From: Planctomycetota bacterium
GTDB taxonomy: Bacteria > Planctomycetota > MHYJ01 > WSZJ01 > JACPWG01
Reading direction: 5' to 3'
DNA length: 64,000 nucleotides
Assembly (NCBI GenBank): GCA_016197205.1
Contig: JACPWG010000023.1
Location: 1 to 64,000, forward strand
The notes under the pieces were generated by a model. That model did not search any database. It worked only from the letters and a program-made list of their open reading frames with translations, and was not told the origin of the DNA. This document shows, piece after piece, positions 1-7,260 of this stretch. The translations under genes were made by a program, and so were the position numbers. The first letter of the stretch is position 1. Every line of letters starts with the position of its first letter.

Positions 1-2
1 TC

Positions 3-98
3 TTCGGGTGTCCGCTGCCCACCCCGCCGTCCGGCACGGCGGATCCGAAGGCTGCAGCCCCCTCGACGCCGGTCGCACCGAAGCCCCCAGGTCGCTAG
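3..98 (+). CDS. Possible C-terminal tail of an upstream protein (partial)
   Basis: The third forward frame is open from the window edge to a TAG at 96-98 and reads as a Pro/Ala-rich tail ending ...PSTPVAPKPPGR. Such tails are common in exported or regulatory proteins of high-GC bacteria, but nothing identifies a family. The stop codon lies in a CTAG that begins the repeat element at 95-172, exactly as happens for the ECF sigma gene at 39365. The upstream sequence is needed to decide whether this is coding. Confidence 0.3.
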   Translation, partial: FGCPLPTPPSGTADPKAAAPSTPVAPKPPGR

Positions 99-172
99 GG
101 GACCGTTGGCGAAGTCCAGGCAAGATGCCTGGGGGCGCGGGCCTCCGGCCCGCGCGACCCCGCGCACGACTC
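95..172 (+). repeat. Dispersed MITE-like repeat, CTAG-ended family (copy 1)
   Basis: The stretch begins CTAGGGGACCGTTGGCGAAG and contains the GC palindrome GCGCGGGCCTCCGGCCCGCG. The same order, CTAG - (A/G)CCGTTG(A/G)CGAAGTCCAG - ATGCCTGGGGGCGCGGGCC, occurs inverted at 39300-39368, and parts of it at 2255-2320 and 60165-60240. No gene is seen from 99 to 622; apart from this repeat and the one at 240-405, positions 406-608 show nothing recognisable. Confidence 0.7.
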
Positions 173-239
173 ACGATTCGCCGCGAGGTTCGGACGAAGG
201 TGTCCGCGATTCGGCAACATGGCACAAGTGACGCGCCAC

Positions 240-405
240 GCAGTCGGGGCGCCGCTCCTGAGTACCGCTCCACGGAAGTCGGTGGCCAATAGCCGAAGGC
301 AAGTGCGGCCGCCCGCGAGGCCCGCGAGCGGGGCGTAGTAACGCAGAACTGCGTCGAGCGAGCGCAACGAAGCAGGCGGCCGAAATCGCCGAGGAAGATG
401 GTCAC
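240..405. repeat. Dispersed repeat, inverted copy at 46795-46935
   Basis: Read on the minus strand, this stretch matches 46795-46935 in order: GCGATTTCGGCCGCCTGCTT, the CGCTCGCTCGACG block, the GCGGGCGGCCG palindrome, then ATTGGCCACCGACTTCCGTG against ATTGGTCACCGACTTCCGTG, and GAGCGGTACTC. No open frame is shared by both copies, so it is a non-coding dispersed repeat. Confidence 0.7.
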
Positions 406-622
406 CCAATTCTGCGGGGCGGTATTGAGGGTGCTTGGGTTTGACCCGCGCGACCAGACCCGGAAAGCGCGGGCTCTCGAGCCGCGTGCTGATCCGCCAA
501 AGATGCGCGGGGCATTTGCCCCCGCGCCGGGTCCTGGGACGCTCGGGCCGCCGCAGTCTGTCAAGACAGCGCTTGCGCAGTCATGTCTGCGCCGGCCATC
601 ACGGGCCACAAGGAGGTGACAC

Positions 623-2185
623 ATGAGCCTTCGACGGCATGCTACGCGCCTCGCCCGCGCGGGGCTGGCCCTTCCTGCCCTCTGGATCGGGACCGCGCTC
701 GTCCCCTTCTCTCCTCGTGGGGAGGCGGACGAGCCGCCGGTCACCTGGACCCGGGATATCGCGCCGATCGTTTGGAAAAACTGCGCTACCTGTCATCGAC
801 CAGGCCAGGTCGCGCCCTTTTCCCTCCTGTCCTACCATGACGCGGCGAAGCGCGCGCGCCACATCGACGAGGTCGTGTCGAGTGGACGGATGCCGCCCTG
901 GAAACCCGAAGCCGGATTCGGGGACTTTCTCGACTGCCGGAAGCTGGCCGAGCGTGACGTGGACCTGATCGCGCGGTGGGTGCGTGACGGTGCGAAGGAA
1001 GGGGATGCCGCGGCGCTCCCGCCGCCGCCGCGCTTCACGGACGGGTGGGCGCTCGGGGAGCCGGACCTGGTGCTGGAGATGCCGGACTCCTTCCCGGTCC
1101 CTGCGGATGGGGCTGACATCTATCGGTGCTTCGTTATCCCGACGAAGGTCACCGAGGACCGCATGGTCGCCGCCGTGGAGTTCCGGCCCGGTAATCGTCG
1201 GGTGGTCCACCACGCGATTTTCTATCTCGACCGAAGCGGCGCGGCCCGGCGGCGCGATGAGGCCGACCCGGGCCCCGGCTACGCGAGCTTCGGAGGTCCC
1301 GGCTTCCTGCCCACGGGTGGGCTGGGCGGGTGGGCGCCGGGGGCGACCCCACGGCGACTGGCGGACGGGACCGCGCGCGTCCTCGGGCGCGGCTCGGACC
1401 TTGCCCTGCAGGTGCACTACCACCCGGATGGAAAGCCCGAGGAAGACCGCTCCTCGCTGGGCATCTACTTCGCGACGGCGCCGGTATCCAAGGTGGTCGC
1501 AGGCATCCCGCTCATCCGCGGCAAGTTCACGATCCCGGCGGGGGAGGAGCGGTTCCGGCTGGCGACCAGCTTTACGGTCCCCGTGGACCTGCACGCCGTG
1601 GGCATCATTCCGCACATGCACCTGCTTGGGCGCGAAATGAAAATCGTGGCGACGCTGCCCGACGGCCGGCTCGAACCGCTCGTGTACATCAAGGACTGGG
1701 ACTTCAACTGGCAGGATCAGTACCAGTACGCACGCCCGGTGGCGCTGCCCAAAGGGACGCGGCTGGACCTCGAGGCCTACTACGACAACTCGGCCACGAA
1801 TCCAAAGAACCCGAACCTTCCGCCGAAGCCGGTGAAGCACGGGGAGCAGACCACCGACGAGATGTGCCTGTGCTTCGTGCAGGTCACGGCCGACGAGCCG
1901 GGCGGTTTGCAGGAGTTGCGAGGTGCGCTCCTCAAGCAACGCCTGCTCGGGCTCGCGGGCGCGGTCGGGAGCTTCGGGACCGCGGAGGAGGGAGGGAAGG
2001 GTGGGGTCGCCGGCGCAACCGGGGCCGAGGCGGGTGCCGGCTCGGAGCCTGCCGCTGGAGGGGACGGGGCTGCGACGCGCCCGCGTCGGTTGCGCCAGAT
2101 CCTGCAGCGGTTCGACAAGGACGGCGACGGGAAGCTGTCCGAGGAGGAAAGGGAGGCTGCGATGCAAGAACTGTTCGGGCGGTAG
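623..2185 (+). CDS. Secreted copper type II monooxygenase-like protein with CxxCH motif and EF-hand
   Basis: A 520-residue exported protein. A signal peptide (about residues 1-35) is followed by a CATCH motif (C54, C57, H58) in the setting DIAPIVWKNCATCHRPG, as in planctomycete/acidobacterial c-type heme modules. The body resembles the copper type II ascorbate-dependent monooxygenase (PHM/DBH) fold: paired HH at 196-197, HYH at 265-267 and HMH at 331-333 are plausible copper ligands. A Gly/Ala-rich linker leads to an EF-hand loop FDKDGDGKLSEEE near residue 497. The start is well supported by AAGGAGGTGACAC before the ATG. It probably acts in the periplasm as an oxidoreductase; the substrate is unknown. 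The next gene is convergent. Confidence 0.8.
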   Translation: MSLRRHATRLARAGLALPALWIGTALVPFSPRGEADEPPVTWTRDIAPIVWKNCATCHRPGQVAPFSLLSYHDAAKRARHIDEVVSSGRMPPWKPEAGFGDFLDCRKLAERDVDLIARWVRDGAKEGDAAALPPPPRFTDGWALGEPDLVLEMPDSFPVPADGADIYRCFVIPTKVTEDRMVAAVEFRPGNRRVVHHAIFYLDRSGAARRRDEADPGPGYASFGGPGFLPTGGLGGWAPGATPRRLADGTARVLGRGSDLALQVHYHPDGKPEEDRSSLGIYFATAPVSKVVAGIPLIRGKFTIPAGEERFRLATSFTVPVDLHAVGIIPHMHLLGREMKIVATLPDGRLEPLVYIKDWDFNWQDQYQYARPVALPKGTRLDLEAYYDNSATNPKNPNLPPKPVKHGEQTTDEMCLCFVQVTADEPGGLQELRGALLKQRLLGLAGAVGSFGTAEEGGKGGVAGATGAEAGAGSEPAAGGDGAATRPRRLRQILQRFDKDGDGKLSEEEREAAMQELFGR

Positions 2186-2338
2186 CGCGGATCGGCGTCG
2201 TGTCGAGTCCTGGCCGGCATCGGAGCGGCTCAAGGCCGAGTGGGTGGTCGCCGTTGACGAGCTTCAGGCGCCCTTCCCGGGGGGCGCCGGCCTTCGGCCC
2301 GCGCGAACGGCCACAGGAACTGCTGCTTGCCGACGCCG

Positions 2339-3199
2339 CTACCGGATCGTCTCGTCCCGAGCCGGGGCGCGATTCGGACCCTCGTCCGCCCCCCAGGGCT
2401 GGTTGACCTTCCGGAAGACGTCGGAGGGGATCTTGTGGGCCCGCGCCTGGTCGTCGAGGTAGACACGCCCTTCGCCGGGGTGGGCGTAGAGGTAGTCTCG
2501 ATTCGCTTGGTACCAGTCGGCGAGGGCATTGCACGCCTCGGCGGCCTGCTTCGGCTCCGCCGGCCACTGGGGGAGCTTCAGTTCCGCCAGGACGGTGGCC
2601 TTGTCGAGGCGCGCCAGGGTTCGACGGGCTACCCAGTCCCTCTCTTCGGGAGTGCCGCAGCCCGGCAGGATGCCGACCAGCGCTCCGACCATGTCACGGG
2701 CCACGCCCGGTTGGCGCGCGTGGCGACGGATCTCCTCCTCGACCATGCTCGTGATCACCGTCAGCGCGTCCAGCGTGGTCGTCGGGGGCGGAGCGCCGGC
2801 CCCCGACCCCTTGAAACCGGCCGCCCACTTCTGACATGCGGCGGTCGCTGTGGCAGGCGGCTGACCGGAGCCGGGGCGGCCGAACTCCTCGAGCTTTTCG
2901 TAGGCCTCGTCCGGCAGGCCCAGCGCGCGAAGCCGGATGCTCACGAATCGCCGCACGATCCAGCTTGCGTCCTGGAGGAAGGCCACCGCGCCTGGCGCGT
3001 CCTCGCGTTCGGTCGCCTCGAAGGCCTTCACCGTCCGCGCCACCAGGTCGCGCGCCTTCGCCTGTTCCTCGGGCGAGGCGGCGCGTGCCATGCCGCCTCC
3101 GCTCCCGCCCAGGAGCGTCCACGCGACCGCCAGCCCGGCGGCGAACCCTGCCGCCGCCCGGCCGCGCCCGCGCGTCGCTCCCGCTCGATCCGCATTCAT
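2339..3199 (-). CDS. Hypothetical exported protein
   Basis: A 286-residue protein with an Arg-rich N-terminus and hydrophobic segment (AAGFAAGLAVAWTLL) that looks like a signal peptide. The rest is charged and helical, with a Pro/Gly-rich loop in the middle and no recognised domain. I chose the ATG at 3199 because GAGGTGGTGAGC precedes it; an in-frame start at 3229 would lie inside the upstream gene. That gene ends at 3210, 10 bp before this start, so the two are probably one transcript and may act together outside the cytoplasm. No function can be given. Confidence 0.7.
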   Translation of the reverse strand: MNADRAGATRGRGRAAAGFAAGLAVAWTLLGGSGGGMARAASPEEQAKARDLVARTVKAFEATEREDAPGAVAFLQDASWIVRRFVSIRLRALGLPDEAYEKLEEFGRPGSGQPPATATAACQKWAAGFKGSGAGAPPPTTTLDALTVITSMVEEEIRRHARQPGVARDMVGALVGILPGCGTPEERDWVARRTLARLDKATVLAELKLPQWPAEPKQAAEACNALADWYQANRDYLYAHPGEGRVYLDDQARAHKIPSDVFRKVNQPWGADEGPNRAPARDETIR

Positions 3200-3209
3200 G
3201 CTCACCACC

Positions 3210-4769
3210 TCAGTCCTTGATGCTCGCAATCACTTCGTTCAGGTTGATGTCGTACATCCCGAAGTACGCTGAGCCGCTGTATGTCACCAGGCAATTGATC
3301 TGCGGCTTCATCACCTTGAACGTCGTAAACGAGAGCTTCGCCAGCGGCGGGAGCTCGCCGAACTTCTTCTTCACGCGGGCCAGCGTCGGGTCGTCGCAGT
3401 AGTGCCACGGCTCGTCGCTGTAGTCGGAGCCCAGGCCGCCGGTCGTGCAAGAGTGCATGATCGCGAAATTCATCGGCAGCTTGCGCTGCGCTTTCACGTA
3501 CCCCCACCACTCCCGGACGAACGCCTTCGACTCGTTGCTCGTCGGGTCGCCCTGCGGACAGGACCAGACGCGGCTCTCGAAGGTCAAGAGCTCGCTCTCC
3601 GGGCAGTCCGGATACGGCTGCATGAAGCCGTGGCTCGCCCAGAGGACGCCGCGCACCGAGCGGCGCTTCATGTACTTCTCAAAGTCCGCTCGGCAGGTCG
3701 CGCGGTCGATGATCAGCTTCTTCTGGGTGCGCGCCGCGTCCGGGCCGTCAAAGGCCGCGTCGATCTTCGACTGATCGTGCCCGGTCCCGTCGTCGAACAC
3801 CGTGTAGCCGAGCCCTTTGATCTTGTCGAAGAGCGGCTTCAGTCGCTCGAACTCGCGAGGCTGGTAGTCCGCCTCGGTGCCGAGGTAGGCCCAGAGGATG
3901 AGGTAGATCTTCTCCTGGCCCACCGTGACGCGCACGCGATTCGAATACTTCAGCGACCCGTTCTCGTATCGTACGCTCAGGAAGCCCTCGCCCGCGCTGA
4001 CGCCTTCGACCGAGAGCGCTGCGCCGTCCGCGGTGGCGAGTGTCGCCGGCGCATCCGCCTTCGCCGCGCCGGCCGCCAGGATGACCTTCTTGTCGGGTCC
4101 GTAGACCTTGATCCCGCCCTGCCCCTGCCATTCGAACGTGATCTTCGCGGTCCCGCCCGCAGGCAGGTTGCCCAGCAGCCGCGCCTCCGACCGGTCCGCG
4201 GGCTGGTCGCCCACGCTCACCATGGCGCCCGGCGCAGCCTCTTCGACGGGATCGTCCAGCGCGTCGATCTTGCCGTCGCCGTTCGAGTCCATGCGAAGGT
4301 TCAGCGCCGCCGTCGGGGGCGGACGCCGCCAGCTCTCGCTGCCGTTGATCTTCTTGTCGCCGCCCTCCGTCCACCACGCGCCGTACAGGCGCTCCCCGCC
4401 GTTCCGCATCCGGAAGCGGCCCTTCACCGTGATGTTGCTCGGGAAGACGCCGCCCAGCCGGTCGATCGCGCCCGGGCCGCCCGACGAAGCGCTCGTCTCC
4501 AGCGTGCTGCCGGAAAGCGTCCCCTCGCCGGTCAGCGAGGCCGTTGCGCCGCCCTTGAAGGCGAGGTTCCAGGCGATCGAGAAACGCGAGGGACCGGTTC
4601 GCGCCAGCGTGGCCGTCCCCGTGTATTCGCCGGAGCTGGGATGACGGCCCGTCACGTTCCATGTGCCTGAGGGATCCGGAACGTCGGCATTCACCAGGCG
4701 CGGGGCAAGGCCCGCGAGCACGGGAAGGGCGACGCACAGGGCGGCGAGTAGCAGCAGTTTCCCCTTCAT
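3210..4769 (-). CDS. Exported protein with possible clan CD (caspase/gingipain-like) C-terminal domain
   Basis: A 519-residue protein with signal peptide MKGKLLLLAALCVALPVLAG. The N-terminal third is beta-rich and Gly/Thr-rich, then comes an EF-hand/dockerin-like loop DSNGDGKIDALDD near residue 165. The C-terminal 220 residues show a strand ending in SHG (GVLWASHGF, H380) and a later strand ending in HSC (NFAIMHSCTTGG, C441). This His-Gly / Cys order and 61-residue spacing are what clan CD cysteine peptidases (caspase, clostripain, gingipain) show, though this rests on pattern only. The start at 4769 has GGAGG upstream; an in-frame ATG at 4787 would overlap that site. It is followed at 10 bp by the exported protein at 2339-3199. 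Confidence 0.7.
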   Translation of the reverse strand: MKGKLLLLAALCVALPVLAGLAPRLVNADVPDPSGTWNVTGRHPSSGEYTGTATLARTGPSRFSIAWNLAFKGGATASLTGEGTLSGSTLETSASSGGPGAIDRLGGVFPSNITVKGRFRMRNGGERLYGAWWTEGGDKKINGSESWRRPPPTAALNLRMDSNGDGKIDALDDPVEEAAPGAMVSVGDQPADRSEARLLGNLPAGGTAKITFEWQGQGGIKVYGPDKKVILAAGAAKADAPATLATADGAALSVEGVSAGEGFLSVRYENGSLKYSNRVRVTVGQEKIYLILWAYLGTEADYQPREFERLKPLFDKIKGLGYTVFDDGTGHDQSKIDAAFDGPDAARTQKKLIIDRATCRADFEKYMKRRSVRGVLWASHGFMQPYPDCPESELLTFESRVWSCPQGDPTSNESKAFVREWWGYVKAQRKLPMNFAIMHSCTTGGLGSDYSDEPWHYCDDPTLARVKKKFGELPPLAKLSFTTFKVMKPQINCLVTYSGSAYFGMYDINLNEVIASIKD

Positions 4770-4937
4770 ACCGGCAGAAACCTCCACGAAAACGCGGTCG
4801 AAAGAACCCCGCTGAAGCGGGAATAGTATAGCGGAAACCGTCTTGCCAACCTAGCGAAATTCCGGGCTGCATGCAGGTTTCTGTCCACGCTCGGAAGCGC
4901 ACCGCCGCTGTCGCGCTCCGACGGGGCTCGGAACCTG

Positions 4938-4967
4938 TTGACACGCATCGACGGCCGGCGATAAACT
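4938..4967 (+). promoter_or_regulatory. Candidate sigma-70 promoter for the S55 peptidase gene
   Basis: TTGACA (4938-4943) and TAAACT (4962-4967) are separated by 18 bp, 33 bp ahead of the ATG at 5001. The -35 is perfect, the -10 moderate. Confidence 0.5.
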
Positions 4968-5000
4968 CCTGCGTCCCTCCCCTTTCCGTGGAGTCGCCTC

Positions 5001-6713
5001 ATGTCGAACTCGTCCCCCCCGCCGTCTCTTGGCTCCCGCCTCCTCCCACTCGTCGCGCTGGTCCTTGCCGTGGGCGCGGCCTTCCCCGCTTGCGCCCAGG
5101 AAATCCTCCCGCTCTCCGAGGTCCGTCCCGGCATGAAGGGCCAGGGCAAGACCGTCTTCCAGGGCGCGCGCATCGAGTCCTTCGACGTGGAGGTGATCGA
5201 CGTCCTGAGGAAGGTGTTCCCGGGGGAGGACCTGATCCTCGTGCGCGTCAGCCACCCGGTGACCGATCGGGCCGGCGTCATCGCGGGCATGAGCGGGAGC
5301 CCGATCTACCTCGAAGGGAAGCTCGCAGGCGCCTTGAGCTACGCCTGGGGCTTTTCCAAGGAGCCGATCGCCGGCGTCACGCCCATCCAGTCCATGCTCA
5401 AGGAAGGAACACGACCGCTGGAAAAGACCGGCGCGCTGCCGCCCGGCGTCGTTCCGCCCGCAACCTCGCCGACGGCCCTCCTGCCCTGCGAGACGCCGCT
5501 CGTGCTCTCCGGCTTTTCGAATCGCGCCGCGGCCTGGCTGGAGGACGCACTCCGGGCGTACCGCATCGTTCCGGTCCAGGGCGGAGGCGGTGGATGGGCG
5601 CCAGGGATGACCCTGCCCGTCGAGCCTGGCGGGGCCGTGGCCGTGCAGCTCATCCGCGGAGACCTGGAGGCCTCTGCGGTAGGCACGATCACGCACGTCC
5701 TGGGTGCAAAGGTCTACGCCTTCGGCCATCCCTTCCTCGGCAGCGGCGAAACCTCCATGCCGATGTCGATGGGCTTCGTGCACGCCGTCATTCCGTCCCT
5801 TACCCGCTCGTTCAAGATGGCCTCGAGCGCGAACGAAATCGGCTCGCTCGTCCAGGATCGCAACGCGTGCATCGTGGGGAGCCTGGAGCGGAAGGCGCAC
5901 ACGCTGCCGATGACGGTCAAAGTGAAAAACGCCCGCACGGGTCGGGAAAGCACCCATCGCTTCGAAGTCGTGGACCACGAGTTCCTCACGCCTCCCATCG
6001 CCGCCTCGGCGTTGCTCTCCGCGCTGGACGTGACCGAGGACGCCATGGGGGACAGCACGGTCACGTCGAAAGTGAGCGTCGGACTCCGCGGCTACGAGCC
6101 CGTGCGTTGGACCGAGTGCTACTCGAACCGCGCGCGGGTCTCGGCCGCGCCCTTTCTCGCGCCGTTAAGCCGCATCCTCCGGGACCCGAACGAGCGCCCG
6201 ATCCTCGAGTCGCTCGATTTCGAACTCGAGGTGCGTGGTGAGCTGTCGATGGCTGCGCTCAAGAACGCCTGGTGGCGGCAGGACCAGGTCAGGCCTGGGT
6301 CGACGGCGCGGCTCGTCTGCCTCTTGCGGCCCTTCCGCGGCGGCCTGGAGACGCTGGAAGTGGAAGTCCCCGTCCCCGCCGACCTCCCTCCCGATACGAC
6401 GCTCAAGGTGGTCGTCGCTCCCGGCCCACAGGTGCTCCCCGAGGTCGGCCCCGCGACCCGCCTCCGCGAAACCCTGGAGCTGGTGCGCCGCGCCGTCCCC
6501 GCCAACGCGCTCGTGACCGTCGTCAGCCTGCCCCGGTCCCGCCTGCGCATGAAGGGCGTCGACTATGCCTCCTTGCCCAACTCCGTCCTCGGCGCCTGGA
6601 TCCCCGGCATCCTGGAAGAGGCCGAACTGGCCAACGAAACGGTCCGCGTCGTCACCCCCACGCCCTACGTCCTCGAGGGAGCTGTGACGCTCACTCTCCA
6701 GACCGTGAAGTAG
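5001..6713 (+). CDS. SpoIVB peptidase S55 domain protein
   Basis: A 570-residue exported protein with a signal peptide (residues 1-32). Residues 35-260 match the S55 (SpoIVB-type) serine peptidase pattern: LSEVRPGMKGQGKTVFQG, then GVIAGMSGSPIYLEGKL with Ser100 as likely nucleophile and G-M-S-G-S-P intact, and AFGHPFL with His243. The C-terminal 300 residues lack a recognised domain. In Bacillus, SpoIVB is a sporulation signalling protease. Homologues in non-sporulating phyla are longer and uncharacterised, so the family name does not imply sporulation. The gene is monocistronic with its own promoter. The Ser/His pair suggests it is active. Confidence 0.85.
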   Translation: MSNSSPPPSLGSRLLPLVALVLAVGAAFPACAQEILPLSEVRPGMKGQGKTVFQGARIESFDVEVIDVLRKVFPGEDLILVRVSHPVTDRAGVIAGMSGSPIYLEGKLAGALSYAWGFSKEPIAGVTPIQSMLKEGTRPLEKTGALPPGVVPPATSPTALLPCETPLVLSGFSNRAAAWLEDALRAYRIVPVQGGGGGWAPGMTLPVEPGGAVAVQLIRGDLEASAVGTITHVLGAKVYAFGHPFLGSGETSMPMSMGFVHAVIPSLTRSFKMASSANEIGSLVQDRNACIVGSLERKAHTLPMTVKVKNARTGRESTHRFEVVDHEFLTPPIAASALLSALDVTEDAMGDSTVTSKVSVGLRGYEPVRWTECYSNRARVSAAPFLAPLSRILRDPNERPILESLDFELEVRGELSMAALKNAWWRQDQVRPGSTARLVCLLRPFRGGLETLEVEVPVPADLPPDTTLKVVVAPGPQVLPEVGPATRLRETLELVRRAVPANALVTVVSLPRSRLRMKGVDYASLPNSVLGAWIPGILEEAELANETVRVVTPTPYVLEGAVTLTLQTVK

Positions 6714-6760
6714 GATTTGAGAATTGAGATTTGAGAATTGAGAATTGAGATTTTGCTTCT
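6714..6760. repeat. AT-rich TTGAGAATTGAGATT tract
   Basis: Imperfect tandem units of TTGAGATT / TTGAGAATTGAGA follow the stop codon directly. Similar tracts occur at 14027-14160, 40483-40505, 45730-45895 and 49960-49985, always just after or between genes. They stand out against the GC-rich background. Confidence 0.6.
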
Positions 6761-6939
6761 CGGAGTTAGCATCAGGTAGGCACTCGCAATTTTTCCGCCA
6801 CACGGGCGGTGAGGGCATGCACCCCACGAAAAGTCCTCTGCGCTGCTAACCCCTGAAAGATTGTTTTCCTGCGCAAAATTTCAGCGAGCCGCGACGTGAA
6901 GAACACGAATTCCACGAACTACGCGAATTTCACGACAAC

Positions 6940-7102
6940 AAGCCGAAATGAAGCCAAAATCGATCTCTCAGTGCGTTGCCAGCGATTATCGCCGGTAGAG
7001 GAGGGTAGATTCCGCGCCCGGCCTCTGCGTCTCCGCGTCTCTGTGTAAAAGTCCCGCATTCGACCCACACGGCCGGTCCGAATTTCAAATTGCAAAAAGT
7101 CA
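6940..7102 (+). repeat. Dispersed 160-bp repeat, CTCTGCGTCTCCGCG family (copy 1)
   Basis: The block contains GTGCGTTGCCAGCGATTATC, CGCCGGTAGAGGAGGGTAGA, GCCTCTGCGTCTCCGCGTCT and GAATTTCAAATTGCAAAAAG in this order. The same order is seen inverted at 27075-27228 and direct at 46503-46657. No shared reading frame is kept. Positions 6761-6939 of this gap show nothing recognisable. Confidence 0.75.
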
Positions 7103-7260
7103 AAGCAGGCCACTCCGGGTTCGGCTGCGGCCCCGCCGCGCTGTGTCTCTGCGGTTCGTCCCCCCTTCCACCTGCCATGGCCCAACCACTCTCGCCCTCG
7201 CCTGCTCGAAAACCCCGCTCTCGTGACTCGCAACCTCAATCACCTCCACGGAGGTCTCCC

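Noticed and set aside
599..2233. Long minus-strand open frame antisense to the copper monooxygenase gene
   Set aside because: Arg/Pro/Gly-rich composition without ribosome site or motif; it is the GC-codon shadow of the gene at 623-2185.
5001..6713. Sporulation role for the S55 peptidase
   Set aside because: Only the peptidase domain matches; no other sporulation gene is in the window and the family occurs widely in non-sporulating bacteria.
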